A stretch of DNA of 64,000 nt, taken from an uncultured Duncaniella sp. GTDB lineage: Bacteria > Bacteroidota > Bacteroidia > Bacteroidales > Muribaculaceae. Position 1 is the first letter of the stretch. The number at the start of each line of letters is the position of its first letter. Location: NCBI GenBank assembly GCA_910587515.1, contig CAJULW010000033.1:1-64000 (forward strand), given 5' to 3'. Under the pieces are notes generated by a model. It worked only from the letters and a program-made list of their open reading frames with translations. It searched no databases and was not told the origin of the DNA. Position numbers and translations under genes: made by a program. Below are positions 7,632 to 18,919 of the stretch, one piece after another.

Positions 7632-10520
7632 TTATTTATGTTTGGATAGTTTTGCTTTTATTGATTGACCGGTATATGATGCCGGATTGGATGCGATTTC
7701 TTCTGGTGTGCCTGTCGCGACAAGAGCCCCTCCAAGGTTCCCTCCTTCCGGTCCGATGTCTATTATATAGTCAGCGCATTTTATGACATCCGGGTTGTGT
7801 TCGATAATGAGCACGGTATGTCCCATTGATATCAGACGGTCGAATGATTTCATGAGCGTAGCAATGTCATGGAAATGCAAACCGGTTGTCGGTTCATCAA
7901 AAATATACATAGTGGGTTCTGCTTTCTCGTCTGCAAAAAACGAAGCAAGTTTAACCCTTTGGTTTTCACCACCGGAAAGAGATGATGAGTTTTGGCCGAC
8001 CTTTATATATCCGAGTCCAACATCGCTTAATGGTTTAAGCCGTTTTACAATTCGTTTTTCCTGAGATGAGTCGGTCTCTGAAAAGAATTCTATGGCCTGA
8101 TTGATGGTCATCTCTAAAATGTCATATATGTTTTTGCCGCGATAATTCACTTCAAGAATTTCTTTTTGATATCGCTTTCCGTGACATGACTCACACGGGA
8201 CGGTTATATCGGCCATAAATTGCATTTCGATAGTGATATATCCGTCTCCTTTACATTCCTCACATCGGCCGCCGTCTGAGTTGAATGAAAAATCGGAGGG
8301 AGTGTATCCCATCTGTTTGGCAGTTTGTGTGGATGCAAACAATTTACGTATTTCGTCAAATGCTTTGAGGTATGTGGCTGGATTGGATCGAGATGATTTC
8401 CCTATCGGGTTTTGGTCGACAAACTCAATATTTTTTATTCGGGAAAGGTCGCCTTGTAGTTTTCTGAAAGTGCCGGGTGCGTCACCTGGATTCCCGAGAT
8501 GACGATTTAGAGATCTGTAAAGGATATCTCTTACAAGGGTCGATTTTCCGGAGCCGCTTACGCCTGTGACTACGGTCATTACTTGAAGCGGGAATTCGAC
8601 GTTTATATCTTTGAGATTGTGTTCTTTTGCTCCTACGACCTCTATCGAGTCACGCCATTTCCGTCTGTGAGATGGTACGGGGATTGTCAGTTCGCCTGTC
8701 AGATAGCGTGCTGTGTAACTTTGCTGTGCTCCGGATTGTAATTGTGTGGGGATAAGTTCGGATGGTTTTCCTTGGTATATAATAGAGCCACCAAGACGTC
8801 CGGCATCAGGGCCGACATCTATAAGATAGTCGGCTTCACGCATGATTTCTTCGTCATGCTCAACAACCACTACCGTGTTGCCAAGATCACGAAGTTTTTT
8901 CAAGACGTTTATCAGTCGCTCCGTGTCGCGTGGATGGAGGCCGATAGACGGTTCATCGAGGATATATAGTGATCCAACGAGGCTGCTTCCGAGTGATGTG
9001 GCAAGATTTATGCGTTGGCTCTCGCCTCCAGAGAGTGTTGATGACAGGCGGTCGAGTGTAAGATATCCAAGTCCGACCTCGACAAGATATGATATGCGGT
9101 TGTTGATTTCTTTCAGCAATCTTCCCGCAATCTTCGCATCGATTTCGGTTAATTTAAGATTATTAAAAAAATCGAGGAGTTTATCTACCGGCATGGTCAC
9201 GAGATCACAGATTGTCGCTCCACCGACTTTGACATAAGTGGCAGATGTTTTCAACCGCGATCCGTTGCATTCAGGACATGTCGTTTTGCCCTGATAGCGA
9301 GCTTTCATTACCCGATATTGTATTTTGTATTGATTTTCATCTATCATCCGGAGGAAATTGTCGATAGAGGGGAAATCCTCGTATGTCAGTTTCTTGCCTG
9401 GTTTGCGTTGGTCGGCTGGACCGTGCCAAAGTAATTCTTTTTCTTCTTTGTCAAGATCGAGATACGGTTTGTGAATAGGGAAATTATATTTTGACGCATC
9501 GCTTATGAAAGCTCGTTTCCATTCGCTCATTTTATCTCCACGCCAACAGGCTACGGCATTGTCATAAATCGAAAGCGTGTTGTTGGGTATCACTAATCTT
9601 TCGTCTATACCAAGGACTTTTCCGAATCCACCGCAGACAGGACAGGCTCCGACAGGATTGTTGAAATTGAACATCATTTCTGTCGGTGGTTCAAATTTAA
9701 TGCCGTCAGCTTCGAAGATCCTTGAGAATTCTTTTGAGATTATGCCTTCTTCGGTCCATACCGATATTCTTAATTTATCATGGCCTTCAAAAAATGCGCT
9801 TTCAACGGAATCGCGCAATCGGCTTATTTCGTCAGGATCCTCCGAAATAGCGAGCCTGTCTACAAGAAGTTCATATTTGTCGGTATAAGAATCATTGTTA
9901 TCGCTTTTTTTGAGATTTTCCAAAAGTTCTTGGATATCTGTGAAGTTTCCAGTGTCGACGAGTCTGGAATATCCTGCTTTGATGTATACATCGAGTTGTG
10001 ATGTGAATTTTCGGCCGTCCGGAATTATTATCGGAGCGGTTACGGCTATACGTGTTCCAGGCGGAAACGTCATTACATAATCGACGACATCGTCTATGGT
10101 GTGTTTTTTTACTTCTTCTCCGCTTATAGGGGATATGGTGCGGCCTATCCGTCCGTATAGCAGACGGAGGTAGTCATATATTTCGGTTGAAGTGCCTACG
10201 GTGCTTCGCGGATTTCGTGTATTTACTTTTTGTTCGATTGCTATCGCAGGTGGTAATCCAAGTATTGCTTTGCATTCGGGTTTTGGCATTTTGCCCATAA
10301 ATTGCCTGGCATAGCTGCTGAGACTTTCTACATATCGACGCTGACCTTTGGCATATAACGTGTCAAACGCGAGTGATGATTTTCCCGAGCCTGAAACTCC
10401 GGTTATAACCACAAGTTTGCCGCGTGGAATCTCCACGTTCACGTCCTTTAGGTTGTTGACCTTTGCCCCTATTACTGAAATATTGGACTCTTGTAAAGTT
10501 ATGTTTTTTTTCTGCGACAT
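7632..10520 (-). CDS. uvrA: Excinuclease ABC subunit UvrA
   Basis: A 962-residue DNA damage recognition ATPase of nucleotide excision repair. Two ABC ATPase modules are present: Walker A GVSGSGKSSL (N-terminal) and GVSGSGKSTL (C-terminal), and LSGGESQR and LSGGENQR signatures, each with a D-E-P Walker B. Zinc modules CPVCGG with CPECNG, and CEECKG with CESCHG, are intact. The start at 10520 (MSQKKN) is preferred over an ATG at 10547. A -7 element at 10549-10556 puts the transcript start around 10544, leaving the earlier ATG without a leader. Confidence 0.97.
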   Translation of the reverse strand: MSQKKNITLQESNISVIGAKVNNLKDVNVEIPRGKLVVITGVSGSGKSSLAFDTLYAKGQRRYVESLSSYARQFMGKMPKPECKAILGLPPAIAIEQKVNTRNPRSTVGTSTEIYDYLRLLYGRIGRTISPISGEEVKKHTIDDVVDYVMTFPPGTRIAVTAPIIIPDGRKFTSQLDVYIKAGYSRLVDTGNFTDIQELLENLKKSDNNDSYTDKYELLVDRLAISEDPDEISRLRDSVESAFFEGHDKLRISVWTEEGIISKEFSRIFEADGIKFEPPTEMMFNFNNPVGACPVCGGFGKVLGIDERLVIPNNTLSIYDNAVACWRGDKMSEWKRAFISDASKYNFPIHKPYLDLDKEEKELLWHGPADQRKPGKKLTYEDFPSIDNFLRMIDENQYKIQYRVMKARYQGKTTCPECNGSRLKTSATYVKVGGATICDLVTMPVDKLLDFFNNLKLTEIDAKIAGRLLKEINNRISYLVEVGLGYLTLDRLSSTLSGGESQRINLATSLGSSLVGSLYILDEPSIGLHPRDTERLINVLKKLRDLGNTVVVVEHDEEIMREADYLIDVGPDAGRLGGSIIYQGKPSELIPTQLQSGAQQSYTARYLTGELTIPVPSHRRKWRDSIEVVGAKEHNLKDINVEFPLQVMTVVTGVSGSGKSTLVRDILYRSLNRHLGNPGDAPGTFRKLQGDLSRIKNIEFVDQNPIGKSSRSNPATYLKAFDEIRKLFASTQTAKQMGYTPSDFSFNSDGGRCEECKGDGYITIEMQFMADITVPCESCHGKRYQKEILEVNYRGKNIYDILEMTINQAIEFFSETDSSQEKRIVKRLKPLSDVGLGYIKVGQNSSSLSGGENQRVKLASFFADEKAEPTMYIFDEPTTGLHFHDIATLMKSFDRLISMGHTVLIIEHNPDVIKCADYIIDIGPEGGNLGGALVATGTPEEIASNPASYTGQSIKAKLSKHK

Positions 10521-10548
10521 TATCAACAAATCATTCAGATGTAACATA

Positions 10549-10556
10549 CAAAGTTA
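10549..10556 (-). promoter_or_regulatory. -7 element of the uvrA operon
   Basis: TAACTTTG on the minus strand matches TAnnTTTG exactly. The -33 region is only T-rich (GCTTTT) with no clear TTG. No LexA-like palindrome was recognised. Confidence 0.55.
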
Positions 10557-10613
10557 CTAATTTTCCATGATGTAAAAGCGATAAAATGGGATTTGAAATC
10601 GTATAAAAGATAA

Positions 10614-10642
10614 ATAAAAACCTCACCGAGAAATCGGTGAGG
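10614..10642 (-). terminator. Terminator of the cupin gene
   Basis: Perfect 9-bp stem (CCTCACCGA/TCGGTGAGG) closed by a 4-nt loop. On the minus strand it is followed by TTTTTATTTAT. It lies 37 bp past the cupin stop. Confidence 0.85.
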
Positions 10643-10678
10643 TCGATATAAGATGTTCGCTCTAATTCAGGAACAGCG

Positions 10679-11092
10679 TTAGAGCCTACTATCCCTTTCT
10701 GTAATCTCTGCATCCGTCATGGTGTACCCAGTTAGACTGCTCTCTTTGGCCTGTATGCAGATGTACACGAGATTGCCTCTTTCCGCTGTATTCTTTATAT
10801 TGCGGTCGCAGCCGGTGGCCACACGTATCACGCTTCCATCCGCGATAGGAAATACATCTTCATCGACTTGAAATGCCCCGTAGCCAGATAGTACGATGTA
10901 GTTTTCCTCGTTGTCTTTGTGGTTGTGGAAGAATGGCACAGCTTGACCTGGTGCGAGTGAACCGAATGAGATTTCACACGATGTTTCTTTTAATTCGTCT
11001 TTGATGAAAATTTTACCTTCGAAAGCTGCGAGATTGCCGACTAAGCCGTGAGAGTACTTCGCACTTTCGTTGAGTTTTTTTAATTCACTCAT
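10679..11092 (-). CDS. Cupin domain protein
   Basis: A 137-residue single-domain cupin. Cupin motif 1 is H56-N-H58 with a downstream acidic cluster, ending ...NYIVLSGYG. Motif 2 is around GSVIRVATG. The two histidines and an acidic residue would bind a divalent metal. Substrate and reaction cannot be read from sequence. It is divergently transcribed from an HxlR-family regulator, a common arrangement for a regulator and its target. A full consensus promoter lies upstream. Confidence 0.85.
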   Translation of the reverse strand: MSELKKLNESAKYSHGLVGNLAAFEGKIFIKDELKETSCEISFGSLAPGQAVPFFHNHKDNEENYIVLSGYGAFQVDEDVFPIADGSVIRVATGCDRNIKNTAERGNLVYICIQAKESSLTGYTMTDAEITERDSRL

Positions 11093-11113
11093 AGTTGTTT
11101 GAGATTTATATAT

Positions 11114-11121
11114 TAACTTTG
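11114..11121 (+). promoter_or_regulatory. -7 element for the hxlR-type gene
   Basis: TAACTTTG on the plus strand. The nearest TTG (11095-11097) is only 16 nt upstream, so the -33 match is poor. It would give a leader of about 120 nt before the ATG at 11247. It also makes a GTG at 11121 an unlikely start. Confidence 0.45.
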
Positions 11122-11151
11122 TGTTTGTAATCGACTATATTTTAGATAGTG

Positions 11152-11182
11152 CAAAATTATCGCGGAAAAACGTCTTTTACAA
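11152..11182 (-). promoter_or_regulatory. Promoter of the cupin gene
   Basis: On the minus strand: TTG (11180-11182), 20 nt, TAATTTTG (11152-11159). This is an exact consensus match. It faces away from the hxlR -7 element 30 bp away, so one bound regulator could control both. Confidence 0.8.
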
Positions 11183-11246
11183 GATCTTACACAAAAGTTA
11201 TCCGGTTACTTTCGGGTTACTAAAATTGAAAATCAATCAGAAAAAA

Positions 11247-11582
11247 ATGCAGGAGATACTCAAAAAATATTCTGACATTGGGAACTGTCCCGTTAGAAAT
11301 GTAATATCCCATTTCAGCACTAAGTGGGGATTACTCGTTTTGGCTATGCTGGGAGAAGCTCGCTGTTTGCGATTCAACGAGATACTCCATGCTCTGCCGG
11401 ACATATCGCCAAAGGTGTTGAGTTCTACATTAAAAATGTTGGAGGGTGATGGTTTGGTGAGCCGCAAACTCTACCCGTCAATTCCCCCGAAAGTCGAATA
11501 CTCAATTACCGATAAAGGGGATACCCTGATGCCGATATTGGACGACTTGATACGTTGGGGGATTTCACAACTTGGCAAATAA
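11247..11582 (+). CDS. HxlR/DUF24 family transcriptional regulator
   Basis: A 111-residue winged-helix repressor or activator of the HxlR (MarR/DUF24) family. Helix-turn-helix region: RFNEILHALPDISPKVLSSTL (residues 42-62). Wing: SRKLYPSIPPKVEYSITDKG. A conserved N-terminal cysteine, C14 in NCPVRNVI, matches the position used for redox or electrophile sensing in B. subtilis HypR and YodB. The start at 11247 is chosen because upstream residues lack family similarity and lie in promoter sequence. It is probably autoregulated and controls the divergent cupin. Confidence 0.9.
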   Translation: MQEILKKYSDIGNCPVRNVISHFSTKWGLLVLAMLGEARCLRFNEILHALPDISPKVLSSTLKMLEGDGLVSRKLYPSIPPKVEYSITDKGDTLMPILDDLIRWGISQLGK

Positions 11583-11907
11583 CTGTGATTTCGAGTTGGA
11601 AATTGTGCGCATGGATAACAACAGGCAGGTGGATTGCTTAAAACATATAAATATCTCAAATTCATTTGCCGCTAATTTTCACCAGCCTTCTAAAATTAGA
11701 CTATTAGTGGTCAATTTATATTGGAAATGATATTTATGATCAGGTAGTTGAGTGAATGAGAAATAATTGCTAATTTTTACTGATATTATAATCTGTAAAA
11801 CGGGACATCTGTCTAATGTCTTATCTTGATATGTAAGTATAAAACCGGAGCTGCCATATAACGGCAGCTCCGGTTTATAATAGTGATACTGTTGAAATCG
11901 AGCGGAT
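11583..11907. other. 325-bp intergenic region between convergent hxlR and ppdK
   Basis: AT-rich, with no credible ORF. It holds a weak hairpin (CTAATTTT at 11672-11679 with AAAATTAG at 11692-11699, 12-nt loop) that could end hxlR transcription, and the strong ppdK terminator at its right end. Nothing else was recognised. Confidence 0.6.
11838..11880. terminator. Terminator between hxlR and ppdK
   Basis: Perfect 14-bp stem (AAACCGGAGCTGCC at 11842-11855, complement at 11863-11876) with a 7-nt loop. TATAAA extensions flank both sides. It lies 28 bp past the ppdK stop and may work in both directions. Confidence 0.85.
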
Positions 11908-14622
<2,715 letters not shown>

Positions 14623-14669
14623 TCTGAAATTAGATATTGATAATTTAGTGTTTGTTTTTGTGTTATATG

Positions 14670-14706
14670 GTCTTTGGTAATGTCTGACTTCAAAGACAAT
14701 ATTGTC
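14670..14706 (-). promoter_or_regulatory. Structured 5' leader of ppdK
   Basis: Two mutually exclusive inverted repeats lie in the predicted leader. One is GTCTTTG (14670-14676) with CAAAGAC (14691-14697). The other is the 12-bp palindrome GACAATATTGTC (14695-14706), which shares 14695-14697 with the first. They could be an operator, or alternative RNA folds that adjust expression. No known riboswitch was recognised. Confidence 0.4.
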
Positions 14707-14761
14707 AGGTTAACACTTGACTGCTTTTGCCATAGCTAATGACACGGCATTTAGCGATATG

Positions 14762-14792
14762 CAAAGATAATGTATTTTTTGCCATTCAGCAA
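14762..14792 (-). promoter_or_regulatory. Promoter of ppdK
   Basis: On the minus strand: TTG (14790-14792), 20 nt, TATCTTTG (14762-14769). It is an exact consensus match and implies a leader of roughly 130 nt. Confidence 0.85.
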
Positions 14793-14883
14793 TGCTTTTC
14801 GCTATCTTTTAGCAATTTTATTGTAGTTTTGGCTATGGTTTGTGATTGCCGTATGATGTCTTGATATACTGAAAGTCCCAACT

Positions 14884-16131
14884 TTATTCATATTTTATGA
14901 CACGTGAAGGCGGTATGGTCGTTATAATGGCTGACGGGATTATAAGTACAAGCAGAGAGACAACTACTATTCCGACATTCAGTATCAGTAAAGATGTGAT
15001 ATCAAGCGTCATTGGGACGTGGTCCAAATAGTATGCCTCAGGATTTAGCGGTATGAAAGCTGTTTTATTCTGGAGTAGAATGACCGCGAGTCCGATAAAA
15101 TTGCCTATTAGAAGACCTATGGCCAGTATGCGCATTGTGAGATAGACGAACGATCTCCTTATAAGAGCGTCTGTCGCTCCAAGAGCTTTGAGTATGCCTA
15201 TCATGTTTACGCGTCGTAATATCAGTATAAATAGCGACGATACTAGTGTCAGGCATGTCAGCAGTGACATTATTGTCAGAATGACTACTACATTCATGTC
15301 GAGCAGCGAAAGCCAGTTGAAATATAGGGCTGCGGTAGAATGAACGTCGGTCACGGTATACAATCTTTGGATGTGGCCTGTGTATAGCTCGTCCATAAGG
15401 TTTGAAGACAAATGATTGGCACACTTTCGGATGTCAGTGTCGTTTCCAAGTCCATAGATCTCAAGCTGCGTGCCAAGGTTTTCGTCTAAACCGACAAGAG
15501 AGGAGGGGAGTTTGAGTGTGCCGAAAATGATGCTGTTGTCATATTCGCTGAAATGCGAATCGTATATTCCAGCGATTTTCAGACGTCGCGTTCTGTATGT
15601 GTCGTCACCGAGAAAATATGCGTCTATTTTCTCTCCGAGTCTGACTGAAAGTGTGTTGGAAAGATTGCGTGAAATGACTATATGGTAAAGAGTGGAGTCA
15701 GCGGAATAATCAGGAATAACCCCTTCAACAAGATTGTCTCGCACGAATTTCCAATCGTAGTCTTTGGACATGCCTTTTATTATCGCTCCGGTGAATTCGG
15801 TAGGCGTTTTAAGGATGGCGGGTTGACGGATTGTGAGAGAGGCTGATGCTTGTGGTGGCAAGGCTTCGAGCGAAGGCCTGATTTCGTTTAGATCTACCAG
15901 TGCGCTTTCGGGATTATTGTCGGATTGGTGTGATGACACTGTCAGTTGAGCGTCAAACCCCATTATTTTATTGCGTATTTCTTGTTTGAAACCTGTCATC
16001 ACGGCAATTGATATCAGCATGACGATTACTGACAGTGATATGCCGGTGACCGCTATTATTATGCCAGATAGTGCTTTGCCTGATGGTGATCTTAAAGTCA
16101 GGCGGCGTGATATGAAAATAGCGAGAGACAT
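14884..16131 (-). CDS. FtsX/LolC-E-like ABC transporter permease
   Basis: 415 residues from the MSLAIFISRRL start; an upstream ATG at 16191 would add 20 residues without the usual start motif. Topology is that of LolC/E and MacB-type permeases: one TM near residues 20-45, a large periplasmic domain, and three C-terminal TM segments (VVVILTIMSLLTCLTLVSSL, ILAIGLLIGNFIGLAVILL, LLILNVGIVVVSLLVLI). Family members extract lipoproteins or couple ATP hydrolysis to periplasmic work, and the cognate ATPase is not adjacent. It lies 88 bp downstream of feoAB and may be co-transcribed. Confidence 0.85.
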   Translation of the reverse strand: MSLAIFISRRLTLRSPSGKALSGIIIAVTGISLSVIVMLISIAVMTGFKQEIRNKIMGFDAQLTVSSHQSDNNPESALVDLNEIRPSLEALPPQASASLTIRQPAILKTPTEFTGAIIKGMSKDYDWKFVRDNLVEGVIPDYSADSTLYHIVISRNLSNTLSVRLGEKIDAYFLGDDTYRTRRLKIAGIYDSHFSEYDNSIIFGTLKLPSSLVGLDENLGTQLEIYGLGNDTDIRKCANHLSSNLMDELYTGHIQRLYTVTDVHSTAALYFNWLSLLDMNVVVILTIMSLLTCLTLVSSLFILILRRVNMIGILKALGATDALIRRSFVYLTMRILAIGLLIGNFIGLAVILLQNKTAFIPLNPEAYYLDHVPMTLDITSLLILNVGIVVVSLLVLIIPSAIITTIPPSRVIKYE

Positions 16132-16219
16132 TTGACGGCAAAATTTAGGATATGTTTCATAATGTTGAGTCACGCTTGGTGATGAGGTCATGGCTGATGG
16201 AGCCTGTTTATGCGGTGTG

Positions 16220-18634
16220 TTAAATGAGCAATGCGAGACGGTATACTATAAAAGCTGCTACCCAGGCGACCATGGTGTTGTAAACAACCGAGAAAAGTCC
16301 ATAGCGTGGATTGCCTGTTTCTTTTACGATAGCGGTTATTGTTGCTATGCACGGGCAATACAAAAGGACAAAAATCATGAAACTTAGGGCTGTCGCAGCT
16401 GAAAAATCAGGTTTACCGGTGTGAGGATTAGTGGTGGACAGGCGTGCCGATAGGCTTTGTGTCGACGCGTCTTCTTCTCCGGTATAGAGCACACCGAGAG
16501 TAGAGACGACTATTTCTTTAGCGGGTACTCCGGCTAGTGCCGCTACTGAAGCTCGCCAGTTGAATCCTATCGGTTCGAGAAGCGGGTTTATGGCTTTGCC
16601 GGCCATCTCGAGATAACTGTCGCGTGACATGTCGATTGACTTTTCGTCGTTTAGATTTTCGATGGTGCTGTCCTCTCCATTATGACGCGGAAAATAGTTG
16701 AGGGCCCATACAGCGATACTGGCAACAAGTATCACACCTCCCATTTTGCGTAAGTATTGTTCACCTTTTCCCCACATGTGGCGAAGTGTGGCTTTTAGAG
16801 TCGGCACACGATAAGGGGGAAGTTCCATTACAAATGGTGTTACATCTTCTCCAAAATGGAAACGACGTAGAAGCCGCGCTGTGGCAGCCGCGACGAGGAT
16901 ACCTAATATATAGAGGCCCATGAATACCAATGTGGCATGATCCGGAAAGAATGTTCCTATTAAAAGCACATATATCGGAAGTCTCGCAGAACAACTTATA
17001 AACGGATTTATGAGAATGGTGATTATTCGGCTGGAACGGCTTTCGATTGAGCGTGCGGCCATTATGGACGGGACTGTGCAGCCGAATCCCATGACTAAAG
17101 GAATAAATGATTTACCATGTAGCCCAAGGCGGTGCATCAGTTTATCCATGATAAACGCGGCTCTTGCCATATAGCCGGAGTCTTCCATAAAAGAGATGCA
17201 CAGATATAGGATAAGGATGTTTGGAAGAAACACTATGACACCACCGACACCTCCGATTATACCATCTGCCAACAGATCCTTTATGGCCCCGTCGGGTGCA
17301 TATTCTCTTGTGATGTCACCAAGCCAAGTCACCATTGATTCGATCCATTCCATCGGGTATGATCCTATTTCGAATGTCGCCCAAAAAATAAGCGCCATTA
17401 TGGTCAGGAATATTGGGAACCCGAACAGACGATTTGTTACGATGGTGTCGATTATATGCGTGGAATTAATCTCCTCTTTTTTTGAATTGATCATGGTTTC
17501 GGTGAGTGCCCCTGCTATGAAACCGTATTTGGCATTGGCGATAGCCATGTTTATGTCACCATCGGGATGTAATTCAGAGAATTTCGTGAGTTTTTTATCC
17601 CTTAAATCAATTAATTTTTGTCCTGCGGGGAGCTTGCTTACAATGTTTTCAATTTCAGCATCTTTTTCAAGAAGTTTTATGGCAAGATATCGTGGCGAGA
17701 AATGTCGTCCGATATGTGGGTCCTTTTTGAGTGCGTCTTTGATTTCTGTCAAGGAATTTTCAATGTCGTTGCCAAGGTTCACGTGGATGTGACGGATGGA
17801 AGGCTCTGAACCTTCATAGACACGTATGACTGTGTCGAATAGTTCGTTTATACCTTGTCCGGTGCGGGCAGTGGTTGGTACGATGGGGACTCCGATCATC
17901 TCGCCTAAGGTCTTGTAGTCAAGCTTTTTCCCGGCTTTTTCAAGTTCATCTGCCATGTTGAGAGCTATCACCATGCTTCTGTCCATGTCGATAAGCTCTG
18001 TGGTGAGATAGAAATTGCGTTCGAGATTTGAGCCGTCGACGACGTTGATTATCACATCGGGTGTTTCGTCTTTGAGATAGCGTCTGACATATAATTCCTC
18101 AGGAGAATAAGATGCTAAAGAGTATGTGCCCGGCAGATCGACGATGTTAAATTTGAAGCCTTTATACCTGAATGAGCCTTTTTTTGCATCGACGGTGACA
18201 CCACTGTAGTTGCCTACATGCTCTCGTGCTCCAGATGCAATATTGAACAGTGATGTCTTACCGCAGTTGGGATTTCCGATGAGGGCGATATTGATGGTAC
18301 GTAGGTCGTGGCTTTTTGTTTGTGAGGTTTCGTCACAATCTCTGTCAAGAATTGTGTTTGTATGATTGTTGAGAGTTAAGCTCGCGTGATCTGAGGATGA
18401 GGGTTCGACTGCTACGAGATCCGCTTCTGATTGTCGGAGTGAGACTTCATAGTCCATGATCTGATATTTTACGGGATCATGCAGAGGTGCGTCAAGTAGA
18501 ACTTTGACTTCCCGTCCGCTGATGAATCCCATTTCAAGCATCCGTTTGCGAAAAGCTCCATGGCCGAGTATTTTGACCACTAAGCCTGTTTCACCTGGCT
18601 TCAAATCGGATAGTCTCATAATTTTAATGCTCAC
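16220..18634 (-). CDS. feoB: FeoA-FeoB fusion, ferrous iron transporter
   Basis: An 804-residue inner-membrane Fe(II) importer. Residues 1-77 are a FeoA (SH3-like) domain (LSDLKPGETGLV, KRMLEMGFISG). After a linker comes the G domain: G1 GNPNCGKT (120-127), switch GNYSGVTVD (141-149), G3 DLPGTYS (166-172), G4 NMAD. The polytopic FeoB region (about 405-804) has the gating segments PLVMGFGCTVPSIMAARS and LLYCPCIATI. The FeoA-FeoB fusion is common in Bacteroidota. An in-frame ATG five codons later (MRLSDLKPGE) is an alternative start. An upstream palindrome may mediate iron-responsive control. Confidence 0.96.
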   Translation of the reverse strand: MSIKIMRLSDLKPGETGLVVKILGHGAFRKRMLEMGFISGREVKVLLDAPLHDPVKYQIMDYEVSLRQSEADLVAVEPSSSDHASLTLNNHTNTILDRDCDETSQTKSHDLRTINIALIGNPNCGKTSLFNIASGAREHVGNYSGVTVDAKKGSFRYKGFKFNIVDLPGTYSLASYSPEELYVRRYLKDETPDVIINVVDGSNLERNFYLTTELIDMDRSMVIALNMADELEKAGKKLDYKTLGEMIGVPIVPTTARTGQGINELFDTVIRVYEGSEPSIRHIHVNLGNDIENSLTEIKDALKKDPHIGRHFSPRYLAIKLLEKDAEIENIVSKLPAGQKLIDLRDKKLTKFSELHPDGDINMAIANAKYGFIAGALTETMINSKKEEINSTHIIDTIVTNRLFGFPIFLTIMALIFWATFEIGSYPMEWIESMVTWLGDITREYAPDGAIKDLLADGIIGGVGGVIVFLPNILILYLCISFMEDSGYMARAAFIMDKLMHRLGLHGKSFIPLVMGFGCTVPSIMAARSIESRSSRIITILINPFISCSARLPIYVLLIGTFFPDHATLVFMGLYILGILVAAATARLLRRFHFGEDVTPFVMELPPYRVPTLKATLRHMWGKGEQYLRKMGGVILVASIAVWALNYFPRHNGEDSTIENLNDEKSIDMSRDSYLEMAGKAINPLLEPIGFNWRASVAALAGVPAKEIVVSTLGVLYTGEEDASTQSLSARLSTTNPHTGKPDFSAATALSFMIFVLLYCPCIATITAIVKETGNPRYGLFSVVYNTMVAWVAAFIVYRLALLI

Positions 18635-18660
18635 TTATTGGATTATTATTATTCAGAGTG

Positions 18661-18693
18661 CAAACTTAACTATTATTTATTAAACAATAAATA
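18661..18693 (-). promoter_or_regulatory. feoAB promoter with overlapping palindrome
   Basis: TAAGTTTG on the minus strand (18661-18668) is an exact -7 match. Covering the spacer and -33 region is a perfect palindrome: TATTTATT (18674-18681), AAAC, AATAAATA (18686-18693). A repressor bound there would block polymerase. Iron control by a Fur- or DtxR-type protein is inference, since the palindrome matches no consensus I can name. Confidence 0.5.
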
Positions 18694-18919
18694 CCTAAAA
18701 ATAGTGAGTGATTTTGTATTTTATTAGAGTTGTAGAATGTCATTGATTTGTTTTGTGAAGAGCGTTGCGATTCTATTTTGAGGACTTTAATGATTGTCCA
18801 TGTAGTAAATGTTGACAATCTATTTGCCGTTTAACATCGCTTTTCTATTGTTTTAAGGTGCTGCTCGGGCAATATTTCATATTGTTTTCAGTTATATTTC
18901 AAGAAACAAATTCGTAGCG

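Noticed and set aside
17196..17792. 198-codon plus-strand ORF opposite feoAB
   Set aside because: Antisense shadow of FeoB; composition is Met/Ser/Ile rich without domain features.
18635..18919. Iron or manganese riboswitch upstream of feoAB
   Set aside because: No conserved riboswitch core was recognised; only a palindrome over the promoter.
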